NCBI GenBank assembly: GCA_030550025.1
Contig: JAUQQC010000010.1
Span: 48,506 to 112,505 of the forward strand
From: Acidobacteriota bacterium
GTDB taxonomy: Bacteria > Acidobacteriota > Blastocatellia > HR10
Length of the DNA stretch: 64,000 nt
Reading direction: 5' to 3'
Shown here: positions 9,120 through 16,846 of the stretch, one piece after another
Layout: each line of letters begins with the position of its first letter
Position numbering within the stretch: position 1 is the first letter of the stretch
The notes under the pieces: generated by a model
The model's database searches: none
Seen by the model: the letters and a program-made list of their open reading frames with translations, nothing else
What the model was told of the DNA's origin: nothing
Translations under genes and position numbers: made by a program

Positions 9120-9402
9120 GGACGGGCTCACGCCAAGCCGAGGCGTCCTCCGCCCCTCGTTCGCTCCGGTCTTCTGTGCGGTTCCAGAAGGTGAGGGCAA
9201 GCCAGAAGACGAGACTGAGGAGGACGACAGGGGGGATCAATAGAGTGAGGATAGCGGTGTTCAAGACCCTCGCGATCTCTCCCAAATGAGAGGATCCAGC
9301 GACGGCCGTTCGACACATGGCACATTGGGCGAGAAGAAAGGAGGCTTCGCCCCCGAATCCAAACGCGAATCCGAAGAGCAGGCTTTTTCCGAATCGGCCC
9401 AT
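9088..9402 (-). CDS. Small CxxC membrane protein of the cytochrome oxidase cluster
   Basis: A 104-residue protein with an N-terminal hydrophobic segment (KSLLFGFAFGFGG), a CAMC motif in QCAMCRTAV, and a strong membrane helix (NTAILTLLIPPVVLLSLVFW). The start at 9402 follows GGCGGAGAG and lies 8 bases after the subunit IV stop, so it is the last gene of the oxidase operon. Similar short CAMC proteins occur near oxidase or SCO genes in other phyla (from memory). The CxxC may bind copper or haem during assembly, which is inference. The tail overlaps ctaB on the other strand by 32 bases. Confidence 0.65.
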   Translation of the reverse strand: MGRFGKSLLFGFAFGFGGEASFLLAQCAMCRTAVAGSSHLGEIARVLNTAILTLLIPPVVLLSLVFWLALTFWNRTEDRSERGAEDASAWREPVLMERSGDRGT

Positions 9403-9410
9403 CTCTCCGC

Positions 9411-9722
9411 CTACCGGACGGCCAATCGAAGCGCGCGCACGCCATCCGGGAAGAAGACCGAGAGTAACGCGATACAGAGCACCATCGCGGGAATCAACGT
9501 GACGACCAGATTCAGTCGCTCGAAGCGCAAGTGCATGAAATGGGCCATGATGAGCGCCGCTTTGACGATCGAGAGCCCCAGCAGGAGAAAGAGCATTAAT
9601 TCGACTGGCAAGTGAAAGTACGCGAGCGTGACCTCGATGGCCGTGAGCACGAGCAACCAGACCCACGTCAGGACGTAGAGTTTCGGCCCCGTCTCGACAT
9701 GTCCAGCATGCGTAGTCTCCAT
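9411..9722 (-). CDS. Cytochrome c oxidase subunit IV family protein
   Basis: A 103-residue protein with three membrane helices and the family signature KAALIMAHFMHLRFE, as in CoxIV/CyoD-like subunits of caa3-type oxidases. An N-terminal METTHAGHVE segment precedes the first helix. The upstream subunit III gene ends 14 bases before it, and the SD is AAGGAGG. It is a small accessory subunit that helps stabilise the copper B site region in related enzymes. Confidence 0.88.
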   Translation of the reverse strand: METTHAGHVETGPKLYVLTWVWLLVLTAIEVTLAYFHLPVELMLFLLLGLSIVKAALIMAHFMHLRFERLNLVVTLIPAMVLCIALLSVFFPDGVRALRLAVR

Positions 9723-9736
9723 ATGGCCTTCCTCCT

Positions 9737-10366
9737 TCAGGGCATCTTCACCGAGAGCAGATATACCAAGGGGAAGATGAACATCCAGACGAGATCAACG
9801 AAGTGCCAGTAAAGGCCGCTGATCTCGACGTCCTCGTGCGTGAAGCGGCCGCGCGAGACTCCGAGCGCAATGACCCCTAGGTAAATCACGCCGCTGATGA
9901 CGTGCAGCATATGCAGCCCCGTGAGCGTGAAGAACGACGCGCCGAAAAGCGGTACGCCCCACGGATTCTCCCACAATCGGACGCCCTCCGCGATGAGTCC
10001 TGCCCACTCCTTCGCGTGCAAGAGGACGAAGAGAATCCCGCCGAGCATCGTGAGCGCGATGAAGCGGACGACGCGAGCGCGATCGCCCAGACTTGAGGCC
10101 CGCACAGCCAGGGCCATCGTCAAGCTGCTCGACAGCAGGCAGAAGGTCATCACCGTCGCCATAACGATGGTCGGCCAAAACTCAAACGGCATGGGCCAGC
10201 GTTCGTTCGCGATCCGCACGTAGCTGTAGCCGACCAAAAGCCCAGAGAAGGTCAAGGAATCCGAGACGATAAAGAGCCACATGCCGAGCTTCTTCGAACC
10301 CACGGCGAAGGGAGAAACCCCCCCTCCCCACTCGGCGAATCGAAGGCGTTCGACTTTCTCGGCCAT
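9737..10366 (-). CDS. Haem-copper oxidase subunit III (first copy in gene order from the right: second)
   Basis: A 209-residue membrane protein of the CoxC/CyoC family. Recognisable parts are KLGMWLFIVSDSLTF at the first helix, FTLTGLHMLHVISG, and the C-terminal GLYWHFVDLVWMFIFP. It lacks the two extra N-terminal helices of mitochondrial COX3, as in short bacterial forms. The start at 10366 is supported by GGAGGTGACGCTG immediately upstream; the start region overlaps the stop of the preceding subunit III-like gene closely (6 bases apart). Confidence 0.9.
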   Translation of the reverse strand: MAEKVERLRFAEWGGGVSPFAVGSKKLGMWLFIVSDSLTFSGLLVGYSYVRIANERWPMPFEFWPTIVMATVMTFCLLSSSLTMALAVRASSLGDRARVVRFIALTMLGGILFVLLHAKEWAGLIAEGVRLWENPWGVPLFGASFFTLTGLHMLHVISGVIYLGVIALGVSRGRFTHEDVEISGLYWHFVDLVWMFIFPLVYLLSVKMP

Positions 10367-10371
10367 CAGCG

Positions 10372-11049
10372 TCACCTCCAGAGGAAGAGCAGAATGAAGA
10401 GATACACCCACAGTCCATCCATGAAATGCCAGTACAGGGCCGCCGCGCCCACCAAGGCGTCGTAGTGCTTCAGGCGATCGGGCGTCCCCATCAAGATCAA
10501 GCGCCAGCGCCAGCCGCGCAACGTGATGTATCCAAGTCCGAGGATTCCCCCGAGGACGTGGACGCCGTGCGCTGCCGTCAGCAGATAGAAGAACGAGCTA
10601 TGCGGGTTCGTATTCAGGTAAACACCTTGAGCGACCAGTTGCCGCCACGCGCCATACTGGCCCGCGAGGAAGAGCAGCCCCAGCACCATCGTCAGCGAGA
10701 GCCAGCGCACGCCCTCCCGAATCGCTTCGCGCCGTAGGAGGGTGCGCGAGCGATGCAACGTCACGCTGCTCCCCAATAGCATGAGCGTATTCGCCCACAG
10801 GATCGCCGGCGGATCCAGCGGCTGCCAATCTCCACCGAGCCCTTGTCGCACGATGTACGCGCTCGTGAACCCCAGAAACAACATGCCGATCGAGGCGAGC
10901 GCAAAGAGCATGGCGAGGCGATAACTTCCCTCGGGCAGATTCGGCGGCTGCTCCTTCCCTCCTCGTCCGCCATCCTCCGGACGACCCGGCGGTCTCGGGC
11001 CGACGGCGATCGTCTCAAAGTCTCTGAGCGAGGTGATCGGTTTCGCCAT
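10372..11049 (-). CDS. Haem-copper oxidase subunit III-like protein (paralogue)
   Basis: A 225-residue membrane protein with five predicted helices and the family landmarks FFYLLTAAHGVHVLGG and ALYWHFMDGLWVYLFI. It is paralogous to the next gene, so the operon encodes two CoxC-type proteins in tandem. About 45 proline- and glycine-rich residues precede the first helix. The ATG at 11049 and a GTG at 11052 are both possible; no strong SD is visible and translation may be coupled to coxA, whose stop is only a few bases upstream. Confidence 0.85.
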   Translation of the reverse strand: MAKPITSLRDFETIAVGPRPPGRPEDGGRGGKEQPPNLPEGSYRLAMLFALASIGMLFLGFTSAYIVRQGLGGDWQPLDPPAILWANTLMLLGSSVTLHRSRTLLRREAIREGVRWLSLTMVLGLLFLAGQYGAWRQLVAQGVYLNTNPHSSFFYLLTAAHGVHVLGGILGLGYITLRGWRWRLILMGTPDRLKHYDALVGAAALYWHFMDGLWVYLFILLFLWR

Positions 11050-11054
11050 CACGT

Positions 11055-12818
11055 TTATGATTTCGTAGGGGCCGGCGGGGCCGTCTGAAGAAGGTAATCC
11101 TCGGCCGCTCCCGGCACGCTGTACTCATATGGGCCGCGATGGACGACGGGCGTCTGTGGTCCGAAGTTGTCATGAGGTGGCGGAGAGGGAATCGTCCATT
11201 CGAGCGTCGTCGCGCGCCAGGGGTTCATCTCCGCCTTTTTGCCCTTCCAAATGGACCAGAAGAAGTTGAAGAAGAAGAGCAATTGCGCGCCCGCCGTGAT
11301 CAAGGCCGCGATCGTGATGAAGACATGGATGGGCTGCAGGGGCGTGAGGAAATCAAAGCCCGCGGTCTCCGCATATCGCCGCGGATGTCCGGCGATCCCC
11401 AAAATGTGCATTGGAATGAAGATGGCGTAGATGCCAATGAACGTGAGCCAGAAGTGGAGCTTCCCGAGCGCGTCGTTCATCATGCGACCGAAGATCTTCG
11501 GGAACCAGTAATACGTCCCCGCGAAGATGCCGAAGATCGCCGCTACGCCCATGATGAGGTGAAAATGCGCGACGACGAAGTACGTGTCATGCATCGGGAT
11601 GTCGAGCGACGTCTGTCCCAAGACGATGCCCGAGAGTCCTCCGGTGACGAAGATCGAGACGAAGCCGAGGGCGAAGAGCATGGGGACGGTGAAGTGAATC
11701 CGCGCCTTGTAGAGCGTCGCCAGCCAGTTGAACGTCTTGATCGCCGAGGGGACACCAATTGAGAGCGTCAGGAGCGAAAAGGCGATCGCCGAATACGGGC
11801 TCATCCCACTCACGAACATGTGATGTCCCCAGACCAGGAAGCCCAACAGACCGATGGCGAAGATCGCCGTGACCATCGCGCGATAACCGAAGATCGGCTT
11901 GCGGGCGAAGGTGGAGAGGACATGCGAGGTGATCCCCATGCCCGGGAGGATGGCGATGTAGACCTCGGGATGTCCGAAGAACCAGAACAGATGCTGCCAC
12001 AGCAACGGCGAACCACCTTTGTGGGGCAGAATCTTATCGCTGACAATGAGTCCGCCGGGGACGAAGAAGCTCGTCCCGGCCACGCGATCCAGAAGCAACA
12101 GAATGCCACCGGCCAACAGCACGGGGAAAGCCAAAAGCGCGAGCACGGCCGTCGTGAACCATGCCCAAACGGTCAGGGGAAGACGCGTCATCGCCATGCC
12201 CTTGGTGCGGAGATTGAGCGTCGTCGTGATGAAGTTCAACGCGCCCAAGAGTGACGCGATGCAGAAGAGAGCGATGCTGAGAATCCACAGATTCTGCCCC
12301 ATGCCAAGTCCTGGTCCAGCGATCTCTCCAACGGCGCTCAGCGGGGCATAGGCCGTCCATCCGGAGATCGGCGCCCCCCCCGAGACGAAGAATGCCGCCA
12401 TCAGCACGAGGAATCCGGCCAGTGTGACCCAGAAGGAGAGCATGTTCAAGACAGGAAAGGCCATGTCATGCGCCCCAACTTGAATCGGCAAGAAATAGTT
12501 CCCGAATCCCCCCAGCGGCGCCGTCGTCAGCACGAAGAAGACCATGATCGTCCCGTGCATCGTCACCAGCGACAGATAGAACTCGGGGCTGATCGTCCCT
12601 CCTGCCATCGCATTCGGGAAGAGTTTCCCAAGAAGCGGCCAGCGTTCCGTCGGCCACGCCAACCGCAAGCGCATGTAGAGCGAGAGAACGATCCCGATCG
12701 CGACGGCCGCCATAGCCAGGAAGAGATACTGCAGCCCGATCACTTTGTGATCGGTGCTGAAGATGTACCGTCGGATGAAGCTCTTCGGCGCTTCATGCAC
12801 TGCAGTGGCCTGCGTCAT
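11055..12818 (-). CDS. Cytochrome c oxidase subunit I
   Basis: A 587-residue, 12-helix catalytic subunit. Haem a ligands His88 (TMHGT) and His420, the haem a3 ligand His418 (HFH), copper B ligands His283, His332 and His333, and the cross-linked Tyr287 (HPEVY) are all present, so it is an A-type oxygen reductase. The start at 12818 follows GGGGGGGAAG. A longer in-frame extension to 13025 overlaps the intergenic space and the subunit II tail and has no family similarity. A proline-rich C-terminal tail of about 40 residues follows the last helix. Confidence 0.96.
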   Translation of the reverse strand: MTQATAVHEAPKSFIRRYIFSTDHKVIGLQYLFLAMAAVAIGIVLSLYMRLRLAWPTERWPLLGKLFPNAMAGGTISPEFYLSLVTMHGTIMVFFVLTTAPLGGFGNYFLPIQVGAHDMAFPVLNMLSFWVTLAGFLVLMAAFFVSGGAPISGWTAYAPLSAVGEIAGPGLGMGQNLWILSIALFCIASLLGALNFITTTLNLRTKGMAMTRLPLTVWAWFTTAVLALLAFPVLLAGGILLLLDRVAGTSFFVPGGLIVSDKILPHKGGSPLLWQHLFWFFGHPEVYIAILPGMGITSHVLSTFARKPIFGYRAMVTAIFAIGLLGFLVWGHHMFVSGMSPYSAIAFSLLTLSIGVPSAIKTFNWLATLYKARIHFTVPMLFALGFVSIFVTGGLSGIVLGQTSLDIPMHDTYFVVAHFHLIMGVAAIFGIFAGTYYWFPKIFGRMMNDALGKLHFWLTFIGIYAIFIPMHILGIAGHPRRYAETAGFDFLTPLQPIHVFITIAALITAGAQLLFFFNFFWSIWKGKKAEMNPWRATTLEWTIPSPPPHDNFGPQTPVVHRGPYEYSVPGAAEDYLLQTAPPAPTKS

Positions 12819-12921
12819 CGCCTTCCCCCCCTTCAGGATTCTCGGATTTTTCCCCTGCGCGCTCACCGAAAAAGGCGCTGACGACGCGCCCATCCCTCTT
12901 TCCTCTTGCTTGGTTCCCGTC

Positions 12922-13716
12922 TCACGGACTCGCTCGCTGCTGCAGCCATCTCTCGAATTCCGGTTCGGAGAGGACCAAGAGGAATCCCCGCATCCGATGA
13001 TGGGTGAGCCCGCACAGCTCCGCACACGCGATCTCGAACTGGCCCGTCTTCACCGCCTTGAAGTGAATATTGATGGCCAATCCGGGGACAGCATCTTGCT
13101 TCATTCGCAAGGGTGGAACCCAGAAGCTGTGGATCACGTCCTTCGAGCGCAGGATGACGTGGATGTCCCGATTCACCGGGATAGCCATCTGGTTCACCGT
13201 CACGATGTCGTCTTGAGCCGCGGGATCGGTGAAGTCCAAACCAACGGGATTGTCCACGTCATTGATCAACTCCGTTCGCGTCCGGCCGAATTTTCCATCA
13301 GGACCGGGGTATCGGATGTTCCACACGAACTGCTGCGCTGTGACCTCGACCTGAAGCGCGCCCGGCGGCGGCGCGTTCAGGTGGAGCTTGGCCCATACGC
13401 GTTGTCCGAGAACGGCGAGCGAGAGGAATACGACGGCTGTGATCGTCGTCCAGAGGGCCTCGAGCCGCGGGCTGTCGTGCCAATAGCTCGCCCGTCCCTC
13501 TCCCTGCCTTCGATATCGGACGATGAAGAAAGCGAGCGTCGCTTGTGCCAGGATAAAAGCGATCCCGATGATCGTGAGCGTAAGCATGAACTGCCGATCA
13601 ATGCTCGGGCCATGTTCGGAGATCGCTTCGGGGAACCACCAAAAACGTCCAGCAAACAAGACGACGGTACCTAGGGTAATTACCCCAATGACCAGCGCCA
13701 AGGCAAATCCCATCAT
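12922..13716 (-). CDS. Cytochrome c oxidase subunit II (CuA subunit)
   Basis: A 264-residue protein holding the dinuclear CuA centre that accepts electrons from cytochrome c or cupredoxin. CuA ligands are intact: His196 (DVIHSFW) and C-A-E-L-C-G-L-T-H-H-R-M at 231-242. Three membrane segments precede the cupredoxin domain (about 3-28, 43-67 and 88-105), one more than usual. The start at 13716 (tandem ATGs, GAGGT upstream) is preferred over 13767, because the predicted promoter would place transcription initiation at about 13750, downstream of that earlier ATG. There is no fused cytochrome c domain. Confidence 0.93.
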   Translation of the reverse strand: MMGFALALVIGVITLGTVVLFAGRFWWFPEAISEHGPSIDRQFMLTLTIIGIAFILAQATLAFFIVRYRRQGEGRASYWHDSPRLEALWTTITAVVFLSLAVLGQRVWAKLHLNAPPPGALQVEVTAQQFVWNIRYPGPDGKFGRTRTELINDVDNPVGLDFTDPAAQDDIVTVNQMAIPVNRDIHVILRSKDVIHSFWVPPLRMKQDAVPGLAINIHFKAVKTGQFEIACAELCGLTHHRMRGFLLVLSEPEFERWLQQRASP

Positions 13717-13757
13717 CTGACCTCGCCGTGCCCGTTCTCGCCTTGCTGGAGGCCCTT

Positions 13758-13787
13758 TATATAGCATGACTTGAATCGCCTTGTCAA
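13758..13787 (-). promoter_or_regulatory. Sigma-70 promoter of the cytochrome oxidase operon
   Basis: On the minus strand, TTGACA (13787-13782), 18-base spacer and TATATA (13763-13758). It lies 40 bases upstream of the chosen subunit II start and would exclude the earlier ATG at 13767. Confidence 0.6.
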
Positions 13788-13905
13788 CTGGTCAAGTCGA
13801 GCGCGCTGCGGCGAGGCCAAGAATGCTTCAGGCTCATGTCCATGTATGCTAAACTGAGAACGCCGTGCGCGCCGGAGACGTAAGATCGCTTGGGAGGTCG
13901 GGCCT

Positions 13906-14862
13906 ATGGGGAGCAACGAAGGTCTCGGAGCTTTGAAGCGCGCTCTCGCGCGGAAAGCCCGCGAGCTGGACGAGCGCTATCGCCTTCGGGAGAAGCTCAC
14001 GGATGTGGCCGCTGCCGTGACTTCGGCCGCGCAAAAGGGCGCAGATCTTCTGGCTGATGGGCTTGAAGCCGCTCGTCAACGGATCGAAAGCTCAGAAGTC
14101 AGCGGCAGCGTTCGCGAGGACGTGGGGCGGACGGTGGAGGAGATTCGAGAGGAAGTCGAGGTAGCGGCCCGCACGGCGCGCGAGAAGGCAGAAGCGTTCG
14201 CCCGCCGGATCGAAGCGGAGTATCACCGTGTGGAGACAGTCGCGCGCGCCTTCGATCGCGCGACCCGCGCGGAGGAGCATCTGCGCTCGGGATGGGAGAG
14301 CGTGCGCGCGTGGATCGCGCAGAATCCCGGGAAGACGGCGGCCCTCACGCTCTCCTTCCTTGCGGGCGTACGAGCCGGGAGCGCATTCCCGCATCTGGGA
14401 GCCGCGTTGCTCGGCGTCGGCGGGACGCATCACTGGTTCTTCCACAGTGCGCTCGCCCCGTATGGATTGCGCCGTCTCACGGAGATGTACATGGCATACT
14501 TGCGAAAGCAGGAACGCCTCCTGGCTGAAGGACAAGTGGCGGAGGCCGAACGAACGCGGCTCGAGTTTCAACAGGCGATCACGCGGTACGTGGGAGCGCC
14601 GCTGCTTGGAGTCTTCAGCATCACGGTGGGGGGAACGCTCATCGCCGAAAGCCTCTCTCCGGCGCGACTCACCGGAGCCCCCATCGAGCTGATCTTCGGC
14701 GGCAATCCGATCCTCAACAGCCTTTGGCTTTTCTCCAATGGCCTCCTCTGCCTCCATAATGGCGTACGCTTTTTCCTGATCGCCTTCGCCGAAGACGAGG
14801 ACGTACAGCGGATCGTTCGGGAAATTCGCGGGATGCTCCCCGCGTCGGAAGGGCATGCCTGA
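13906..14862 (+). CDS. Unknown membrane protein with long amphipathic helical N-terminus
   Basis: A 318-residue protein I do not recognise. Residues 1-125 are highly charged with regular Ala/Glu/Arg spacing (for example VREDVGRTVEEIREEVEVAARTAREKAEAF), resembling apolipoprotein- or YtxH-like amphipathic helices. Hydrophobic segments follow at about 144-175 (AALTLSFLAGVRAG...), 230-250 (VGAPLLGVFSITVGG) and 270-300 (NSLWLFSNGLLCLHNGVRFFL), with an Arg/Glu-rich amphipathic linker between them. The ATG follows GGGAGG with 8-base spacing. It is divergent from the oxidase operon and convergent with the MetE-like pair, ending 5 bases from it. A role in membrane or envelope organisation is only a guess. 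Confidence 0.7.
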   Translation: MGSNEGLGALKRALARKARELDERYRLREKLTDVAAAVTSAAQKGADLLADGLEAARQRIESSEVSGSVREDVGRTVEEIREEVEVAARTAREKAEAFARRIEAEYHRVETVARAFDRATRAEEHLRSGWESVRAWIAQNPGKTAALTLSFLAGVRAGSAFPHLGAALLGVGGTHHWFFHSALAPYGLRRLTEMYMAYLRKQERLLAEGQVAEAERTRLEFQQAITRYVGAPLLGVFSITVGGTLIAESLSPARLTGAPIELIFGGNPILNSLWLFSNGLLCLHNGVRFFLIAFAEDEDVQRIVREIRGMLPASEGHA

Positions 14863-14867
14863 CGGAT

Positions 14868-15869
14868 TCACGCGATGGCCGCGCGCATCCTTCCGACGGC
14901 CTCCACGATGACGCGCAGCTTCGCGATCGCTTCTTCGACCGTCCGCGTCTTCAGACCGCAGTCAGGATCGATCCACAAGGCCTCGGCCGGCACCACTTCC
15001 AAGCCCTGTCGGATACGCGCCACGACCGTCTCCACGTCTTCGATCACATGCGAATGCACGTCCACGACGCCGAAGCTCAAGTCTTTCGTGAACGGAGAGC
15101 GCTTGAAGTGCTCCAGAAGGTCGAGATTGCTGTTGGACATCTCTAGATCGAAATTGTCCACCGGCAGCGTGAGCATCTCCGGATAGATCTTCTCGAAAGC
15201 TCCATAGCAGGCGTGGCTGATGAAGTAGGCCGGAAGCCCATCGGTCACGATCTGCAACGCTTCGCGCGCAAGTGGCAGTTCCTGAGGGCGAACCGAGAGC
15301 GCCGGCTCGTCAATCTGAATGATCCGAGCGCCCGCTTCGATCAAGGCTTCGACCTCTTTCCGAATCTCGCGCGCAAGAGCCAAGCAGGTCGCTCGGCGAT
15401 CGGGATAATATTCATTGAAGCACCAGTCCATGACCGTGTACGGGCCGGTGAGCATGCCCTTGACCGGTTTTGCGGTCAAGCTTTGGGCGAAGCGCCACCA
15501 AAAGACCGTGATCGGCCGCTCCCATCTCACCTCGGAGACGATGATCGGCTTCCGATAATACCGATTCCCATAGGAGCGGACGAGGCCACCGATCTCGAAG
15601 CCGCGCATGTTCTCGGCGAAGTAGGTGACCATGTCTCCGCGATATTGCTCGCCATCCACGAGGACGTCCATCCCCAACTCCTCTTGCGTGCGAATCCAGA
15701 ATTCGGTCGCGCGGCGTTCGAGACGCTCTAACTCGTCGCGCGAGATGAGGCCCCGCGCCCATCGGGTGCGGGCTTGTTGCAACTCATTGGGTTTAGGGAA
15801 ACTGCCTACGGACGTCGTCGGCAGAAGCGGAAGGTCCAAGCCCAAAGCGCGGAGTTTCTCTCTACTCAT
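14868..15869 (-). CDS. MetE-core methionine synthase (zinc-containing methyltransferase)
   Basis: A 333-residue protein equivalent to the C-terminal catalytic half of cobalamin-independent methionine synthase. All four zinc ligands are present: His219, Cys221, Glu243 and Cys304. Their spacing (2, 22, 61) equals that of E. coli MetE His641/Cys643/Glu665/Cys726 as I remember it. The substrate-binding DEPAL (IDEPALSV) is also present. It lacks the MetE N-terminal domain, so the methyl donor may be a corrinoid protein or folate bound by a partner. Its start overlaps the stop of the upstream paralogue (ATGA), so both are translated together. Confidence 0.85.
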   Translation of the reverse strand: MSREKLRALGLDLPLLPTTSVGSFPKPNELQQARTRWARGLISRDELERLERRATEFWIRTQEELGMDVLVDGEQYRGDMVTYFAENMRGFEIGGLVRSYGNRYYRKPIIVSEVRWERPITVFWWRFAQSLTAKPVKGMLTGPYTVMDWCFNEYYPDRRATCLALAREIRKEVEALIEAGARIIQIDEPALSVRPQELPLAREALQIVTDGLPAYFISHACYGAFEKIYPEMLTLPVDNFDLEMSNSNLDLLEHFKRSPFTKDLSFGVVDVHSHVIEDVETVVARIRQGLEVVPAEALWIDPDCGLKTRTVEEAIAKLRVIVEAVGRMRAAIA

Positions 15870-16846
15870 CGTTTGAACCTCAAGCCGATGCGGACCAGGT
15901 GTTGGAGTTTCCGAAACGCGCGGTCGCGCGGCAGGAACTCAAGCCCCGTCGAAGGGTTCAAATACGCCACTTCGCTGCGAATGGCTGGGAGCAGCCGCTC
16001 GAGCGCCGCCGCGATCTCAGCCTCCGACTCCAGCTTTGTATTGCGTCCATCGATGAGACCGAGACCGAGCGCCTTGGCCGATCCCTCGACGGCGATTCGA
16101 TCGACAAGTTGCGGGCTGTAGGTGAAGTCCAGCCCAAGGACGTCAACGGGGAGGTCTTGGAGCCGTTCGTAAAGGGGCGAGACATCGCCGAAGGAGATAT
16201 AAAGGGCTAGACGGGCCGTCCCCTTCGCGCGCGCGAGCGCGCGAAGCCCCGCGGCGAAGAGGTCAAAGCTGACGTCATCGAGCACGATCGCGGGTTCATC
16301 CACCTGGATGAGATCGGCGCCGGCAGCTGCCAGATCGGCGATTTCCTCGGCTAAGACTGTCGCATAGTCCTCGACCCGTCGTTCCAGGTCGCGATACTCC
16401 GCCCGCTCGGCCAATGAGAAGACGGCCAACGTATAGGGTCCCGTCAGGACGGGCTTCACCGGCCGCGAGGAGACCGAACAGGCATAGCGATATTCCTCGA
16501 CGAGAAGGGGACATTCCCGAACGAGGCGATCCACGAGAACCGGCTGGCGAAAGTAGAAATTCGTGTCGAAGTAGCGAAGGAGACCGTTGATCTTCGTCCC
16601 TCCGAGCTTTCCCGCGATATGCGAGATCGGGTCGTACCACCGGATCTGCCCGTCCGTCACCAGATCGAGCCCCGCCTCGATCTGCTCGGCGATGGCGCGG
16701 CGGACCATCTCGTCCTCGGCGCGACGAATATCCGCTTCGGTTGCTTCCTGGCGATCGAAACGGGCGAGCGTCTGGCGCAGGATCTGCTCATCGGGAGTAT
16801 CGCCGATCCGCGGATAGCTGCCGGCATTGGTGAGGATCAGATTCAT
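15866..16846 (-). CDS. MetE-like protein lacking the zinc site
   Basis: A 326-residue (beta/alpha)8 protein of the MetE/UROD superfamily (NAGSYPRIG at the start, [27 protein letters not shown]). The four zinc ligand positions of its neighbour are replaced: Phe219, Asp221, Asp240 and Thr300 stand where His, Cys, Glu and Cys are expected. It therefore resembles the catalytically inert N-terminal domain of full MetE, here as a separate protein. Upstream it overlaps proS by 4 bases and downstream the zinc-bearing paralogue by 4 bases. A scaffold, folate-binding or regulatory role is inference. Confidence 0.8.
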   Translation of the reverse strand: MNLILTNAGSYPRIGDTPDEQILRQTLARFDRQEATEADIRRAEDEMVRRAIAEQIEAGLDLVTDGQIRWYDPISHIAGKLGGTKINGLLRYFDTNFYFRQPVLVDRLVRECPLLVEEYRYACSVSSRPVKPVLTGPYTLAVFSLAERAEYRDLERRVEDYATVLAEEIADLAAAGADLIQVDEPAIVLDDVSFDLFAAGLRALARAKGTARLALYISFGDVSPLYERLQDLPVDVLGLDFTYSPQLVDRIAVEGSAKALGLGLIDGRNTKLESEAEIAAALERLLPAIRSEVAYLNPSTGLEFLPRDRAFRKLQHLVRIGLRFKR

